DNA of 64,000 nucleotides. Origin: Azoarcus sp. Its GTDB lineage: Bacteria > Pseudomonadota > Gammaproteobacteria > Burkholderiales > Rhodocyclaceae. How positions within the stretch are numbered: the first letter of the stretch is position 1; every line of letters begins with the position of its first letter. Both the position numbers and the translations under genes were made by a program. The stretch spans positions 62,001 to 126,000 of the forward strand of contig JAUVVG010000004.1 of assembly GCA_030604735.1 (NCBI GenBank), in the 5' to 3' direction. Below are positions 1 to 10,289 of this stretch, piece by piece. The notes under the pieces were generated by a model. The model ran no database searches, was not told the origin of the DNA, and saw only the letters and a program-made list of their open reading frames with translations.

Positions 1-611
1 TTGCCGATCGACGCGATCTCGTCGCCGGAGGAAAAGAACGCGACACGGAGGCGACGACGGACCGTGACTTCGGCGATGCCGAGTGAGGCGATCAGGCCGA
101 GTTCGGCCGGGCCGCAGCGCCTGCCGGCCGGGATCGCGACCCCGCCCAGCGCCAAGTCTTCGCCGGCCTTGCGCAGGTTCTGGCCGCGCTTCTGTCCGGC
201 CGGGATGATGACCCGGCCGGCGTCGGCGCGAACGATCTCCTGCACCACGATCGCGTCCGCGCCCTGCGGTATGGTGGCCCCTGTCATGATGCGCACCGCC
301 TGACCGACGCCGATGATGCCGGTGAAAGGTTTGCCGGCGAACGCCGTCCCGACCACACTCAGGCTGGTTTCGCCCTCTGGCGCCAGATCGTCGAAGCGCA
401 GCGCATAACCGTCCAGGGCCGAGTTGTCATGGGCCGGGACATTGCAAGGCGCGATCACGTCTGCGGCGAGCACGCGCTCGAGCGCACCCCTGACGCTGAC
501 ACACTCCCAGCCGGTGACTGGAGAAAGTCGAGACAGAATGGCCTCGCGCGCGGCAGCGACGCTCAGATTGGACGCGGGGGGATGATTCTTGGCAGCGGGT
601 TGTTGATCCAT
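1..611 (-). CDS. moeA: Molybdopterin molybdenumtransferase MoeA (C-terminus cut by window edge)
   Basis: Reverse-strand translation MDQQPAAKNHPPASNLSVAAAREAILSRL...CNVPAHDNSALDGYALR...GQAVRIMTGATIPQGADAIVVQE; MoeA N-terminal motifs; open at window start so absent from the ORF track. Confidence 0.9.
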   Translation of the reverse strand, partial: MDQQPAAKNHPPASNLSVAAAREAILSRLSPVTGWECVSVRGALERVLAADVIAPCNVPAHDNSALDGYALRFDDLAPEGETSLSVVGTAFAGKPFTGIIGVGQAVRIMTGATIPQGADAIVVQEIVRADAGRVIIPAGQKRGQNLRKAGEDLALGGVAIPAGRRCGPAELGLIASLGIAEVTVRRRLRVAFFSSGDEIASIG

Positions 612-650
612 TCGCGGTCCCGAAGTGGTTGAGGCGGAAACCCAGTCATT

Positions 651-719
651 ATCCTGGAAACCGCAGTTTGCATAAGGATTCATGCAACACGCCAAGCGGT
701 CAACCGGGGTTTCCAGGAT
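651..719. repeat. Perfect 12-bp inverted repeat (atcctggaaacc ... ggtttccaggat) in moeA 5' leader, with inner ttgcat/atgcaa stem
   Basis: Arms at 651-662 and 708-719, read directly. Confidence 0.8.
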
Positions 720-897
720 TATAGCCGCCGGCGCTGTGCCGTTATTCCCTTCGCGTCGGTGCGCAGTCGTCGGTTGGCGGTCATGGTTTATGATGCGGGG
801 CGGTTGCGACGCCCCGGGCTGCGTTGACCGGTTCTTCTCCATTGTCAGGACTGCGAGGGTATGTGCTCGGCTTTGTTTGTTTCGGTCGTGAGGTGAC

Positions 898-1719
898 ATG
901 ACGCTTTCCATCCACCAGCTTGCGCGCGATGCGCTGCTGATCGCCGATCCGCGGGCCAAGTCGGAGGCCGTGTCGGCTTTGCTGGCTGGTTGGGATGCCG
1001 GCGATTACATTTGCGTGGCGGGTGCCGATGATCCGCTGCCGCTGACCGAGCCGGGCCGGCCGGCCAGGCCGGTGCTGGTCGATCCGCAACAGGTGCCGAG
1101 ACGGCGCGTGACCACGGCGGAGGGACACGCCGCATTGCTGCATGCGATTGCCCACATCGAGTTCAATGCGATCAACCTCGCGCTCGATTGCGTGATGCGC
1201 TTCCGTTCGTTTCCCGTCCCGTTTCACGCGGGCTGGTTGAAGGTCGCAGCCGAGGAGGCCATGCACTTCGGTCTGGTCACGGAACGACTCCGGGCGATCG
1301 GATACGACTATGGCGATTTTCCGGCACACAACGGTTTGTGGGAAATGGCGTGCAAGACCGCAGCCGATCCGCTGGCCAGGATGGCGCTGGTGCCGCGGGT
1401 GCTGGAGGCGCGCGGGCTCGATGCCACTCCGCCGATCATGGACAAGTTGCGCAAGATCGGCGATGTCGAAAGCGTTGCCGTGCTGGAAATCATCTTGCGC
1501 GACGAGATCGGACATGTCGCGCTGGGTGATCACTGGTTCCGGCGGCTTTGCGCACGCCGTGGGCTGGAACCCGAGCAGACCTACCTGGACCTGATAGCGC
1601 GTTTCGATGCGCCCCATCCGCAGCCGCCGTTGCACGAGTCTGCCAGATTGGCGGCCGGCTTTTCATCCTCGGAACTCGCCTATTTCAATGCGGGGCGGCG
1701 GCATAAAAGTTCGGCCTGA
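898..1719 (+). CDS. Ferritin-like domain protein (DUF455-like)
   Basis: 273 aa; HIEFNAINLALD, EEAMHF and LRDEIGHVALGDHWF metal-ligand-like E/H motifs. Confidence 0.75.
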   Translation: MTLSIHQLARDALLIADPRAKSEAVSALLAGWDAGDYICVAGADDPLPLTEPGRPARPVLVDPQQVPRRRVTTAEGHAALLHAIAHIEFNAINLALDCVMRFRSFPVPFHAGWLKVAAEEAMHFGLVTERLRAIGYDYGDFPAHNGLWEMACKTAADPLARMALVPRVLEARGLDATPPIMDKLRKIGDVESVAVLEIILRDEIGHVALGDHWFRRLCARRGLEPEQTYLDLIARFDAPHPQPPLHESARLAAGFSSSELAYFNAGRRHKSSA

Positions 1720-1877
1720 TCAGGCGGGAACAAAAGTCATCCGGTCCCGAGTGAGCGAGGACAAGACTGCGTAGCGGCAACACGACCGCGCCAGGAACAG
1801 CCTGCGTCTTGGCAAGTGTGGGCTTGGCGGGCAGGGCGCCGGGACAGAGAAGAACCCTTCGTCGCACGGCAGGATAC

Positions 1878-1905
1878 AAAAAAAGGTGGCCAAGGCCACC
1901 TTTTT
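1878..1905. terminator. Bidirectional intrinsic terminator between convergent genes
   Basis: aaaaaaaggtggccaaggccaccttttt. Confidence 0.85.
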
Positions 1906-1957
1906 CGATCACGGCGCCCATCCCGGGTGCCGATGACGCCTTCGTGTTCCGCGCCGC

Positions 1958-2572
1958 TCAGCGCAGGCCGGCGGCGTAGTCCGAAACCGCTTTCATTTCA
2001 GCGTCGGTCATCTTGAGGGCGATCATACGCATCATCTCGTTCGGGTCATTGGCGCGGATGCCGTCCCGGAAGCCCTTCAACTGCTGGAAGGTGTAGTCGG
2101 CGAACTGACCGGAAATACGCGGGTACTCGGCGGGCATGCCGGCGCCAGCCGGGCCGTGGCAGGCAGCACAGGCCGGAACGCCCTTGGCGGCGATGCCGCC
2201 GCGCCAGATGCTCTGGCCGAGCTCGATCGTTTCGAGGCTCTTGGCTGCTTCCGGCTTCAGTTCCTGGGAAGCGAAGTATTCGGCGACCGCGCGCATGCCG
2301 GCGTCGTCGAGACTGGCGATCATCGCGTTCATGATGGCGTTCTCACGGGCAGGGGGCGCGCCGTCGATCGACGCATAGTCCCGCATCTGCTTGTAAAGGT
2401 ATTCCGGGATCTGGCCAGCCAGTTTCGGATTTTCGGGCAAAGCACTGTTGCCATCGATGCCATGACAGGCTGCGCAAACCGTCTCGACGATCTGTTTTGC
2501 ATTGTCGGCGGTCTGGGCCTGAAGGCTGCCAGCAACCAGCAGCAGCGAAATCAGCAGGGAACGCTTGATCAT
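1958..2572 (-). CDS. Dihaem cytochrome c (c4-type)
   Basis: Signal peptide and two CAACH haem motifs. Confidence 0.88.
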   Translation of the reverse strand: MIKRSLLISLLLVAGSLQAQTADNAKQIVETVCAACHGIDGNSALPENPKLAGQIPEYLYKQMRDYASIDGAPPARENAIMNAMIASLDDAGMRAVAEYFASQELKPEAAKSLETIELGQSIWRGGIAAKGVPACAACHGPAGAGMPAEYPRISGQFADYTFQQLKGFRDGIRANDPNEMMRMIALKMTDAEMKAVSDYAAGLR

Positions 2573-2695
2573 AGTGTCCTCGGAACAGCCGTGAGCGGTT
2601 GTCTCAAACTTGGTATTCTATATCAAGAACCTGTTATTGCGCGATGCAATCAGGCATTTTCTCCTCACCCGGTGCCGCTCGGCACAACGCTCCCA

Positions 2696-3346
2696 ATGCC
2701 TATTTTCCGCAATGCACAATTCGAGATTTCGATCGCGAAATCTTCTGGTCTGCCGCCGCCAAACGGTGCGGAAATCGCCTTCGCAGGACGCTCGAATGCG
2801 GGAAAATCGAGCGCGATCAACACGCTCGCCGGGCACACGCGTCTAGCCTATGTCTCCAAGACGCCGGGCAGGACGCAGCTCATCAATTTCTTCCGGCTGA
2901 ACTGCGGCGCCGCCCTGGTTGATCTTCCGGGATATGGCTACGCGAAGGTGCCGGAGAATATTCGAAAGCAATGGCAGGGCCTGCTCGAAAACTATCTCAG
3001 ATCGCGCGAAAATCTGATCGGCCTGGTGCTGATCATGGATTCGCGCCACCCCCTGACGCCGCTCGATCAGCAGATGATAGGCTGGTTCGCGCCTTCCGGA
3101 AGACCGATTCACATCCTGCTGACCAAGAGTGACAAGTTGTCGCGCAATCAGGCCAGCGCGGCACGGGCTTTCGTCCAGCGGGAACTGTCGGGCATGGCGG
3201 GGCAGATCAGCGTCCAGTTGTTCTCCAGCCTGAAGAAGACCGGTGTCGAAGAGGTCGAAGCGGTGGTGTCGAGATGGCTTGGCCTGGAAAAAGAAAACCC
3301 CGGGCCAAAGGGGAATGAAGACCCGGGGTTCAACGCCTTGAATTGA
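2696..3346 (+). CDS. engB: Ribosome biogenesis GTPase EngB (YihA/YsxC)
   Basis: [13 protein letters not shown]-loop, [26 protein letters not shown]; start placed at ATG 2696. Confidence 0.92.
   Translation: MPIFRNAQFEISIAKSSGLPPPNGAEIAFAGRSNAGKSSAINTLAGHTRLAYVSKTPGRTQLINFFRLNCGAALVDLPGYGYAKVPENIRKQWQGLLENYLRSRENLIGLVLIMDSRHPLTPLDQQMIGWFAPSGRPIHILLTKSDKLSRNQASAARAFVQRELSGMAGQISVQLFSSLKKTGVEEVEAVVSRWLGLEKENPGPKGNEDPGFNALN
3296..3330. repeat. Inverted repeat aaccccggg...cccggggtt inside 3' end of engB
   Basis: Perfect 9-bp arms at 3296-3304 and 3322-3330. Confidence 0.7.
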
Positions 3347-3467
3347 AGGCACCCGCTCAGGGAGGGAAAGCGGGGGATGGCTTGGCCCATCCACTGCTTC
3401 TGATTTGAAGTGAAGCGCTTAGTTCCCGAGTGTTTCGCTCAAGCTTTTGCAAACTGTAAGCGCCAGC

Positions 3468-3494
3468 TCATCACGCCCGTTCGGTGCGCGATGA
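3468..3494. repeat. Leader hairpin upstream of hemB (tcatcacgc/gcgcgatga, one mismatch)
   Basis: Read directly; ends 36 nt before hemB ATG. Confidence 0.55.
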
Positions 3495-4547
<1,053 letters not shown>

Positions 4548-4577
4548 ATCGTTTCCGACTGGAGCAAGGCGGGTTCA

Positions 4578-5231
4578 TCAGCGGATCAGCCTTCCTTGCG
4601 CCCGTCTGAGCTCGAGCACCGAGCCGATCCGGACATCGACATAAGCGGGTTGCCTTGGGCTTTTGCCCACCAGCACCGTACGCATGCCCAGCCGCTTGGC
4701 GGTACGCAGGTTTTCGGGCGAGTCCTCGACCAGGATGCAGCGCTGCGGGTTGAGCCGGTGGTCGCGTAGCAGGTGGCGGTAGGCGCGTATCCCCGGCTTG
4801 GGATGCAGGCGCATCTGTTCGATGCCGTAGATATCGTCGAAGCAGTGACGAATGCCCATCAGATCGATCACTGCGGTGGCATAGCGCTGCGGTCCGTTCG
4901 AGAATACGATCTTGCGCCCCGGCAAGCGGCGTAACATGCCGCGCAAACCCCGATCAAAAACCATCATCTCGTGCAGTCGATCGAAACGGTGGGTTTCGGC
5001 CAGAAAGTGCTTCGGATCGGTGCCGTGATGTCTGACCAGGCCGAGCAGGGTGGCGCCGTATTGTTTCCAGTACTGCATCCGCAGCGCATTGGCCTCGTCC
5101 TCGGTCAGCGCGAGATGCTCGCTCAGGTAAGCGGTCATGCTGCGGTTGATGTGCGGGAAGATGTGCGCGCTCGCGTTGTGCAGCGTGTTGTCGAGATCGA
5201 ACAGCCAGGTCATCGGCCCCTGCGTCGTCAT
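4578..5231 (-). CDS. HAD-family pyrimidine 5'-nucleotidase-like hydrolase
   Basis: WLFDLDNTLHNASAHIF, FSNGPQRYA, LVEDSPENLRTAKRLGM; start at 5231 overlaps bioC stop. Confidence 0.85.
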   Translation of the reverse strand: MTTQGPMTWLFDLDNTLHNASAHIFPHINRSMTAYLSEHLALTEDEANALRMQYWKQYGATLLGLVRHHGTDPKHFLAETHRFDRLHEMMVFDRGLRGMLRRLPGRKIVFSNGPQRYATAVIDLMGIRHCFDDIYGIEQMRLHPKPGIRAYRHLLRDHRLNPQRCILVEDSPENLRTAKRLGMRTVLVGKSPRQPAYVDVRIGSVLELRRAQGRLIR

Positions 5232-6121
5232 GCCTTGTCTCCCGGGCGGTTCATGAAGCGAATGACGGCACGCCCGTCGTTCGTTGTGCGAGGGGCCGGC
5301 TTCCAGGCATGACCTTGCACGACCTCGAAGCTGATGGCGATCCGCCCGTCCTGGCGATAGCGCTCGATCGACGCTCGGGCCTCCTCCCACTGCCTGCGCC
5401 CGCTCAGCCCTCTAGGCCGCCCGACGGCGGCGTTGTTGCAGCCGGACAGCCTGAGGTCGGCGAGCAACTCATCGAAACTGGCGTAGGTCAGGGTCAGCAT
5501 CTCCATGTCCATCACCGGGTCGGCGAATCCGGCCTTGACCAGCGCGTCACCGAGGTCGTGCATGTCGATGAAGCGGTGTACCCGCTCGCCGCCGTGGTCG
5601 GGCAAGCTGGCACGCAACTCCTTCAGGGTGTCCGGACCGAGGGTCGAGAACATCAGCAAGCCGTCGACCTCCAGGACCCGATGGGCCTCGGTCAGGGCAG
5701 GCAAGGGGTCGGACAGCCAGTTGAGCATCAGGTTGGACCAGCACAGTGAGACGCAACCCGACTCGAGCGGCAGCGCGCTGGCATCGGCGCAAAGCGGCGA
5801 CGGGCCGGCTTGTGAGCGCGGGAACAGCCGTCCCAACAACGACGGTCGGGTGTGCTTCGCCTGCAGCATCGGTAACGACAAGTCGAGCGCCAGTCCCTGC
5901 GCGTCAGGATAGCGCTGGTGCAGGCGCGCGAGGTCGGCACCGGTACCGCAACCCACATCCAGCCAGCGGGTCGGTGTGAGCTTGATGTAGTCGAGGCGTT
6001 CGTCCATGCGGTGGGCAATCTCGCGGGCGAGCAGCGAGGCTTGGTCGTAGCTGCGCGCGGCCCGATCGAAGTGTCTCCGGACGGCGCGCGGATCGAGCGC
6101 AAAACCGGCGCGGTCTGTCAT
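5228..6121 (-). CDS. bioC: Malonyl-[ACP] O-methyltransferase BioC
   Basis: SAM motif LDVGCGTGADLARL; VRRHFDRAARSYDQAS; LMLNWLSDPLPALTEAHRVL. Confidence 0.88.
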   Translation of the reverse strand: MTDRAGFALDPRAVRRHFDRAARSYDQASLLAREIAHRMDERLDYIKLTPTRWLDVGCGTGADLARLHQRYPDAQGLALDLSLPMLQAKHTRPSLLGRLFPRSQAGPSPLCADASALPLESGCVSLCWSNLMLNWLSDPLPALTEAHRVLEVDGLLMFSTLGPDTLKELRASLPDHGGERVHRFIDMHDLGDALVKAGFADPVMDMEMLTLTYASFDELLADLRLSGCNNAAVGRPRGLSGRRQWEEARASIERYRQDGRIAISFEVVQGHAWKPAPRTTNDGRAVIRFMNRPGDKA

Positions 6122-6276
6122 TTCGTGAATGTCCGGCTGGATTGCCGGCAGTGCCGTGGCGCCTGGTGAGGCGCCATCGCCGGGTCGGACTCCGGAGGCG
6201 ACGCTAAAGGCGACGCGAATGGCATAATGTTGTTCCTGTTCTGGCGAGCGCGCATGTTCAGTCATCAACGCCGGAT

Positions 6277-6990
6277 TTGTCAAACGAGGTGTCGTCCTTG
6301 CGTACCGCTTTCGAACGCTTGCTGGCAGCGCTGACGCCGCAGGACTGTTTCCTGTGCGGTCAGGCGTGCGGACGGGCTCTGATTTGTCCCGCCTGTGATG
6401 CGAGCTTGCCGGTGCAGACCCCGGGGGGCTGCCCGGTATGTGCGTCACCTGATACCGGGGGGCAGGTGTGCGGGGCTTGTCTGCACAAGCCCCCGGCATT
6501 CGACGCGACCCGGGCGCTCTATCATTATGCGTTTCCGGTCGATCGGCTGGTGCAGGCTCTCAAATACCGTAGCCGCTTTTCGGTCGCTTGCCACCTTGGG
6601 GCGATGCTCGCCAATACGGCGCTCGCGGTCAAGCCGGACCGGGTGGTGCCTATGCCGCTTCATCCAAGGCGATTGCGCGAGCGTGGCTTCAACCAGGCCT
6701 ACGAACTGGCGCGCGCGCTGGCGGCGCGTCATTGTCTGAAACTGGGTGTTGAAGAGGTTTACCGGGTACGGGATACCGCGCCTCAGGCCGACTTGCCTTT
6801 GAGCGACAGAAAAGCCAACATGCGCGCTGCTTTCTGCTGCGATGTCCGGCTGGATGGCCTCAACATCCTCGTCATCGATGACGTGATGACCACCGGCGCA
6901 AGTCTGGCGTCGCTTGCCTCCACCCTCAAGAGACAGGGCGCGGCGAGGGTGGATAACCTAGTCGTGGCCCGGACGCCGCCGCCTATCTGA
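6277..6990 (+). CDS. comF: ComF family amidophosphoribosyltransferase-like protein
   Basis: Zinc cysteines CFLCG...CPAC...CPVC...CGAC; PRPP motif ILVIDDVMTTGASLASL; TTG start assumed. Confidence 0.88.
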   Translation: MSNEVSSLRTAFERLLAALTPQDCFLCGQACGRALICPACDASLPVQTPGGCPVCASPDTGGQVCGACLHKPPAFDATRALYHYAFPVDRLVQALKYRSRFSVACHLGAMLANTALAVKPDRVVPMPLHPRRLRERGFNQAYELARALAARHCLKLGVEEVYRVRDTAPQADLPLSDRKANMRAAFCCDVRLDGLNILVIDDVMTTGASLASLASTLKRQGAARVDNLVVARTPPPI

Positions 6991-6991
6991 C

Positions 6992-7456
6992 ATGTTCGAC
7001 ATCATTCTTTACCAACCGGAAATTCCGCCCAATACCGGGAACGCAATCCGGCTGGCGGCGAACACCGGTATCCGGCTGCATCTGGTCAAACCGCTCGGTT
7101 TCGATCTCAGCGACCGCCAGTTGGCGCGCGCCGGGCTGGACTATCACGATCTCGCGCGGGTCACGGTCCATGAAAACTGGGAAGCCTGCCTAGATGTGCT
7201 GGCGGGGCGCCGTTTGTTCGCCTTCAGCACCCGCGGTACCCGTCGTTACGATCAGGTGAATTTTTGCGAAGGCGACTGCTTCGTATTCGGTCCGGAAACC
7301 CGCGGGCTGCCTCAGTCCTTGCTGGACGCCCTGCCGGCCGAACAGGTGTTGCGACTGCCGATGCTGCCGTCGAACCGCAGCATGAACCTGGCCAACACGG
7401 TGGCGGTGGTCGTGTTTGAGGCCTGGCGGCAGAACGGCTTCACCGGCGGCGCCTGA
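6992..7456 (+). CDS. trmL: tRNA (cytidine(34)-2'-O)-methyltransferase TrmL (SPOUT)
   Basis: MFDIILYQPEIPPNTGNAIRLAANTG...FGPETRGLP...LPMLPSNRSMNLANTVAVVVFEAWRQ. Confidence 0.95.
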   Translation: MFDIILYQPEIPPNTGNAIRLAANTGIRLHLVKPLGFDLSDRQLARAGLDYHDLARVTVHENWEACLDVLAGRRLFAFSTRGTRRYDQVNFCEGDCFVFGPETRGLPQSLLDALPAEQVLRLPMLPSNRSMNLANTVAVVVFEAWRQNGFTGGA

Positions 7457-7494
7457 TCTCGACCGGACAGGCCCGAGCGCGTCGGGCCACGTGC

Positions 7495-8481
7495 TCACTC
7501 GTGTTTGGGTTCCCGCGACAGCAGGCGCTCGACCGCATCGCGCGGGCCGATATGGTCGCTGTGGAGCAGGCCGTCGATCGCTTCAGTGATCGGCATCTCC
7601 ACGCCGTGCGCTGCTGCCAGCCTTGCTGCAGCACGGGTGGTCGGTACGCCTTCTGCGACATGCCCCAGATCGCGGAGGATATCGGCCAGCGACTTGCCTT
7701 GGGCCAGCGACAGACCGACCCGACGGTTACGGGAGAGGTCACCGGTGCAGGTCAGGATCAGGTCACCCATACCGGCCAGTCCCATCAGGGTCTCGGGACG
7801 GGCGCCCAGTGCCGTCCCCAGCCGGGTGATCTCGGCGAGGCCGCGGGTGATCAGCGCAGCACGCGCGTTCAGGCCGAAGCCCATGCCGTCCGAGACGCCG
7901 GCCGCGATCGCGATGACGTTCTTGAGTCCACCGCCTATCTCGGCCCCGACCAGGTCGGTGTTGGCGTAAATCCGGAAGCGCGGTTGATGTAGTTGCTGTA
8001 TCCAGTATTCGGCGAAAGCCGCATCGGCCGAAGCCAGCGTGACCGCTGTCGGCTGGTCGGCGCCGACCTCGGCCGCAAAACTCGGGCCGGTCAGCACGCC
8101 ACAGGGTGCATCGCGGCCGAGAATGTCGAGGACGATCTCGTGGGGGAGCCGGCCGGTGCCCGCTTCTAGACCCTTGCAGGCCCACAGCAATGGCGTTCCG
8201 GGCGCCAGGTCGTGCAGTCGCGCGACAGTACCGGCCAGACCGGCCAGCGGCGTCACCACCAGGTGCAGGTCGGCGTTGCGGGCAAGCGGTTCGAAGTCGT
8301 TGCTGATGCTCAGGTTGTCGGGAAAAGTGACGCCCGGCAAATAGCGGGCATTGACCCGTTCGCGGGTCAGTGTCGCGGCATGCTCACGATCGCGGGCCCA
8401 AAGGCTGACCGGATGGGTCCGGGCAAAGGCAACCGCGAGTGCGGTTCCCCAGGCGCCTGCGCCGAATATCGCGATCCGCAC
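7495..8481 (-). CDS. gpsA: Glycerol-3-phosphate dehydrogenase [NAD(P)+]
   Basis: RIAIFGAGAWGTALAVAFA, GPSFAAEV, GLAGMGDLILTCTGDLSRNRRVG; GTG start at 8481 or ATG at 8505. Confidence 0.95.
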   Translation of the reverse strand: MRIAIFGAGAWGTALAVAFARTHPVSLWARDREHAATLTRERVNARYLPGVTFPDNLSISNDFEPLARNADLHLVVTPLAGLAGTVARLHDLAPGTPLLWACKGLEAGTGRLPHEIVLDILGRDAPCGVLTGPSFAAEVGADQPTAVTLASADAAFAEYWIQQLHQPRFRIYANTDLVGAEIGGGLKNVIAIAAGVSDGMGFGLNARAALITRGLAEITRLGTALGARPETLMGLAGMGDLILTCTGDLSRNRRVGLSLAQGKSLADILRDLGHVAEGVPTTRAAARLAAAHGVEMPITEAIDGLLHSDHIGPRDAVERLLSREPKHE

Positions 8482-8485
8482 CGGC

Positions 8486-8944
8486 TCAGAGCCCCCAAAC
8501 CTCATTGACCCGGATGAAACCACTCGGACCGTCGCGATGGCGCACGTGTACCCATCCGGCGCTGGGCGGCGCGACCATGTCGAGGACGAGGTCCCTGGCG
8601 GCCTCGAAGACCGCGTCGGCGTTTTGTTCCGGCGCGCGCCGCACGATCGCACTGTCCGAGGTGACCAGCAGCGTGCGGTGCGGTGTCAGCGCCCGCCGTT
8701 CGACCCAGGTGATCGAACCGCCCGGGTCGCGCACCTTGATCCAGGCGTCCAGCTCGACCACGACTTCCACCGGCGTCCCGGGGGCGATGATGAACATGCG
8801 CCGTCCCTGCTCCGAGGGGGTGTCATAGAGGATCGCCGGTTCTCCGAGCGAGCGGAAGTCGATCGCATGAGCGGCGGCCAGCGGCAGTGCGAGCAGCGCT
8901 GCGGCGAGCACGGAACGGAGCGGGAACTGGGTCGGGGTGCTCAT
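8486..8944 (-). CDS. SH3 domain-containing secreted protein
   Basis: Signal peptide plus SH3-like repeats (ILYDTPSEQGRRMFIIAPGTPVEVV, WVHVRHRDGPSGFIRVNEVWGL). Confidence 0.75.
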   Translation of the reverse strand: MSTPTQFPLRSVLAAALLALPLAAAHAIDFRSLGEPAILYDTPSEQGRRMFIIAPGTPVEVVVELDAWIKVRDPGGSITWVERRALTPHRTLLVTSDSAIVRRAPEQNADAVFEAARDLVLDMVAPPSAGWVHVRHRDGPSGFIRVNEVWGL

Positions 8945-8951
8945 CGGCTTG

Positions 8952-9425
8952 TCACTGAATCTTGATCTCGCCGCCGCCGTTCGAAGCGGCGGCTTCGCGC
9001 TGCTGCTTCTGGGCCTGGTACAGCGCCTCGAAGTTGACCGGGGCGAGGATGACCGGCTGGAAGCCGGCTCGGGTCACGGCGTCCGACACGGCTTCGCGCG
9101 CATACGGGAACAGGATGTTGGGGCAGCCGATCATCAGCACCGGCTCGAGGTCGTTCTGGGGAACATTGCGAATCTGGAAGATGCCGGATTGCGCGACTTC
9201 GATCATGAACAGGGTCTTGTCGCTCGGCAGCTTGGCCGACACCGATACCGTCAGGGTGACGTCGAAAATACCTTCTTCGACCGGGTTGGCGTCGGTCTTG
9301 AGCTGGACATTGACCTGCGGGTTCTCGCGCTCCAGGAACACCTTAGGTCCGTTAGGGACTTCCAGCGACATGTCCTTGACGTAGAGTTTTTCGATGGAGA
9401 AGACGGGTTGAGCTTGTTCGGTCAT
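8952..9425 (-). CDS. secB: Protein-export chaperone SecB
   Basis: FSIEKLYVKDMSLEVPNGPKVFLE; CPNILFPYAREAVSDAVTRAGFQPVILAPVNFEALY. Confidence 0.96.
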   Translation of the reverse strand: MTEQAQPVFSIEKLYVKDMSLEVPNGPKVFLERENPQVNVQLKTDANPVEEGIFDVTLTVSVSAKLPSDKTLFMIEVAQSGIFQIRNVPQNDLEPVLMIGCPNILFPYAREAVSDAVTRAGFQPVILAPVNFEALYQAQKQQREAAASNGGGEIKIQ

Positions 9426-9525
9426 GGTTCAGCCTGGGAATGGTTGCAGATGAGGGTTGCAGGAGAGGATGTGGAAAAGCTTGTGGTCTTGCTTGCGGTT
9501 TCGCAGCGGCGGTCAGTGGTCTATG

Positions 9526-9798
9526 TTACGCCGATGCCGGATTGAGCATCCCGTCCAGTTTGCCGCTGCGATCCAGTTCATAAAGATCGTCACAGCCGCC
9601 GACATGGTAATCGCCAATGAAAATCTGCGGAACCGTTCTACGGCCGGTCAGGCTCATCATCACGTCCCGCTGCTGTGGGTCGAGGTCGATCCGGATCTTG
9701 TCGATGCTGCCCACGCCCTTGCGGATCAGCAGTTGTTCGGCGCGGACGCAATAGGGACAGACCGCCGTCGAATACATGCGAATGGTCGGTGTGCTCAT
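9526..9798 (-). CDS. grxC: Glutaredoxin 3
   Basis: YSTAVCPYCVRAEQLL, TVPQIFIGDYHVGGCDDLYELDRSGKLDGML. Confidence 0.95.
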   Translation of the reverse strand: MSTPTIRMYSTAVCPYCVRAEQLLIRKGVGSIDKIRIDLDPQQRDVMMSLTGRRTVPQIFIGDYHVGGCDDLYELDRSGKLDGMLNPASA

Positions 9799-10223
9799 TT
9801 GGATTTCTCTTTCTTCTTGCGACTGACCGGCTGACCCGCCTTTTCCCATTCGAGCATGCCGCCGCGCAGGTTGAAAAGTTTGTCGAAGCCCTGCTTCTTG
9901 AGCTTGGATACCGCCGAGGCCGAACGCATCCCGCTCGCGCAGTAAAGGATCAGCGGGTTGGTCTTGAGCTTTTCGAGTTCCGCGGTCCGTTTCGGGAGTT
10001 CGCTCAACGGAATGTGACGGGCATTCGGGATGTGGCCCTGGGTGTATTCGCCGAGATCGCGAACGTCGACCACCACCGCGTCTTCCCGGTTGATCAGCAA
10101 GGTGGCCTCGACTGGCGACAACTGGGTCTTGTCTCCCGCACTCCTGATCATCTCGACCAGCAACCATCCACCACTGACTGCGGCGAGCGCAGCCCAATAC
10201 CAATTCGCCTGCAAAAATTCCAC
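9795..10223 (-). CDS. Membrane-anchored rhodanese-like protein (YibN-like)
   Basis: N-terminal TM segment; DVRDLGEYTQGHIPNARHIPLSEL; active-site loop YCASGMRS. Confidence 0.9.
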   Translation of the reverse strand: MEFLQANWYWAALAAVSGGWLLVEMIRSAGDKTQLSPVEATLLINREDAVVVDVRDLGEYTQGHIPNARHIPLSELPKRTAELEKLKTNPLILYCASGMRSASAVSKLKKQGFDKLFNLRGGMLEWEKAGQPVSRKKKEKSK

Positions 10224-10289
10224 TTCCTGATACTCCGTCGTTTCGTTATCGATTGGGATGGACGTCGGGTTTTCGCTCGCCCGGGTCGA

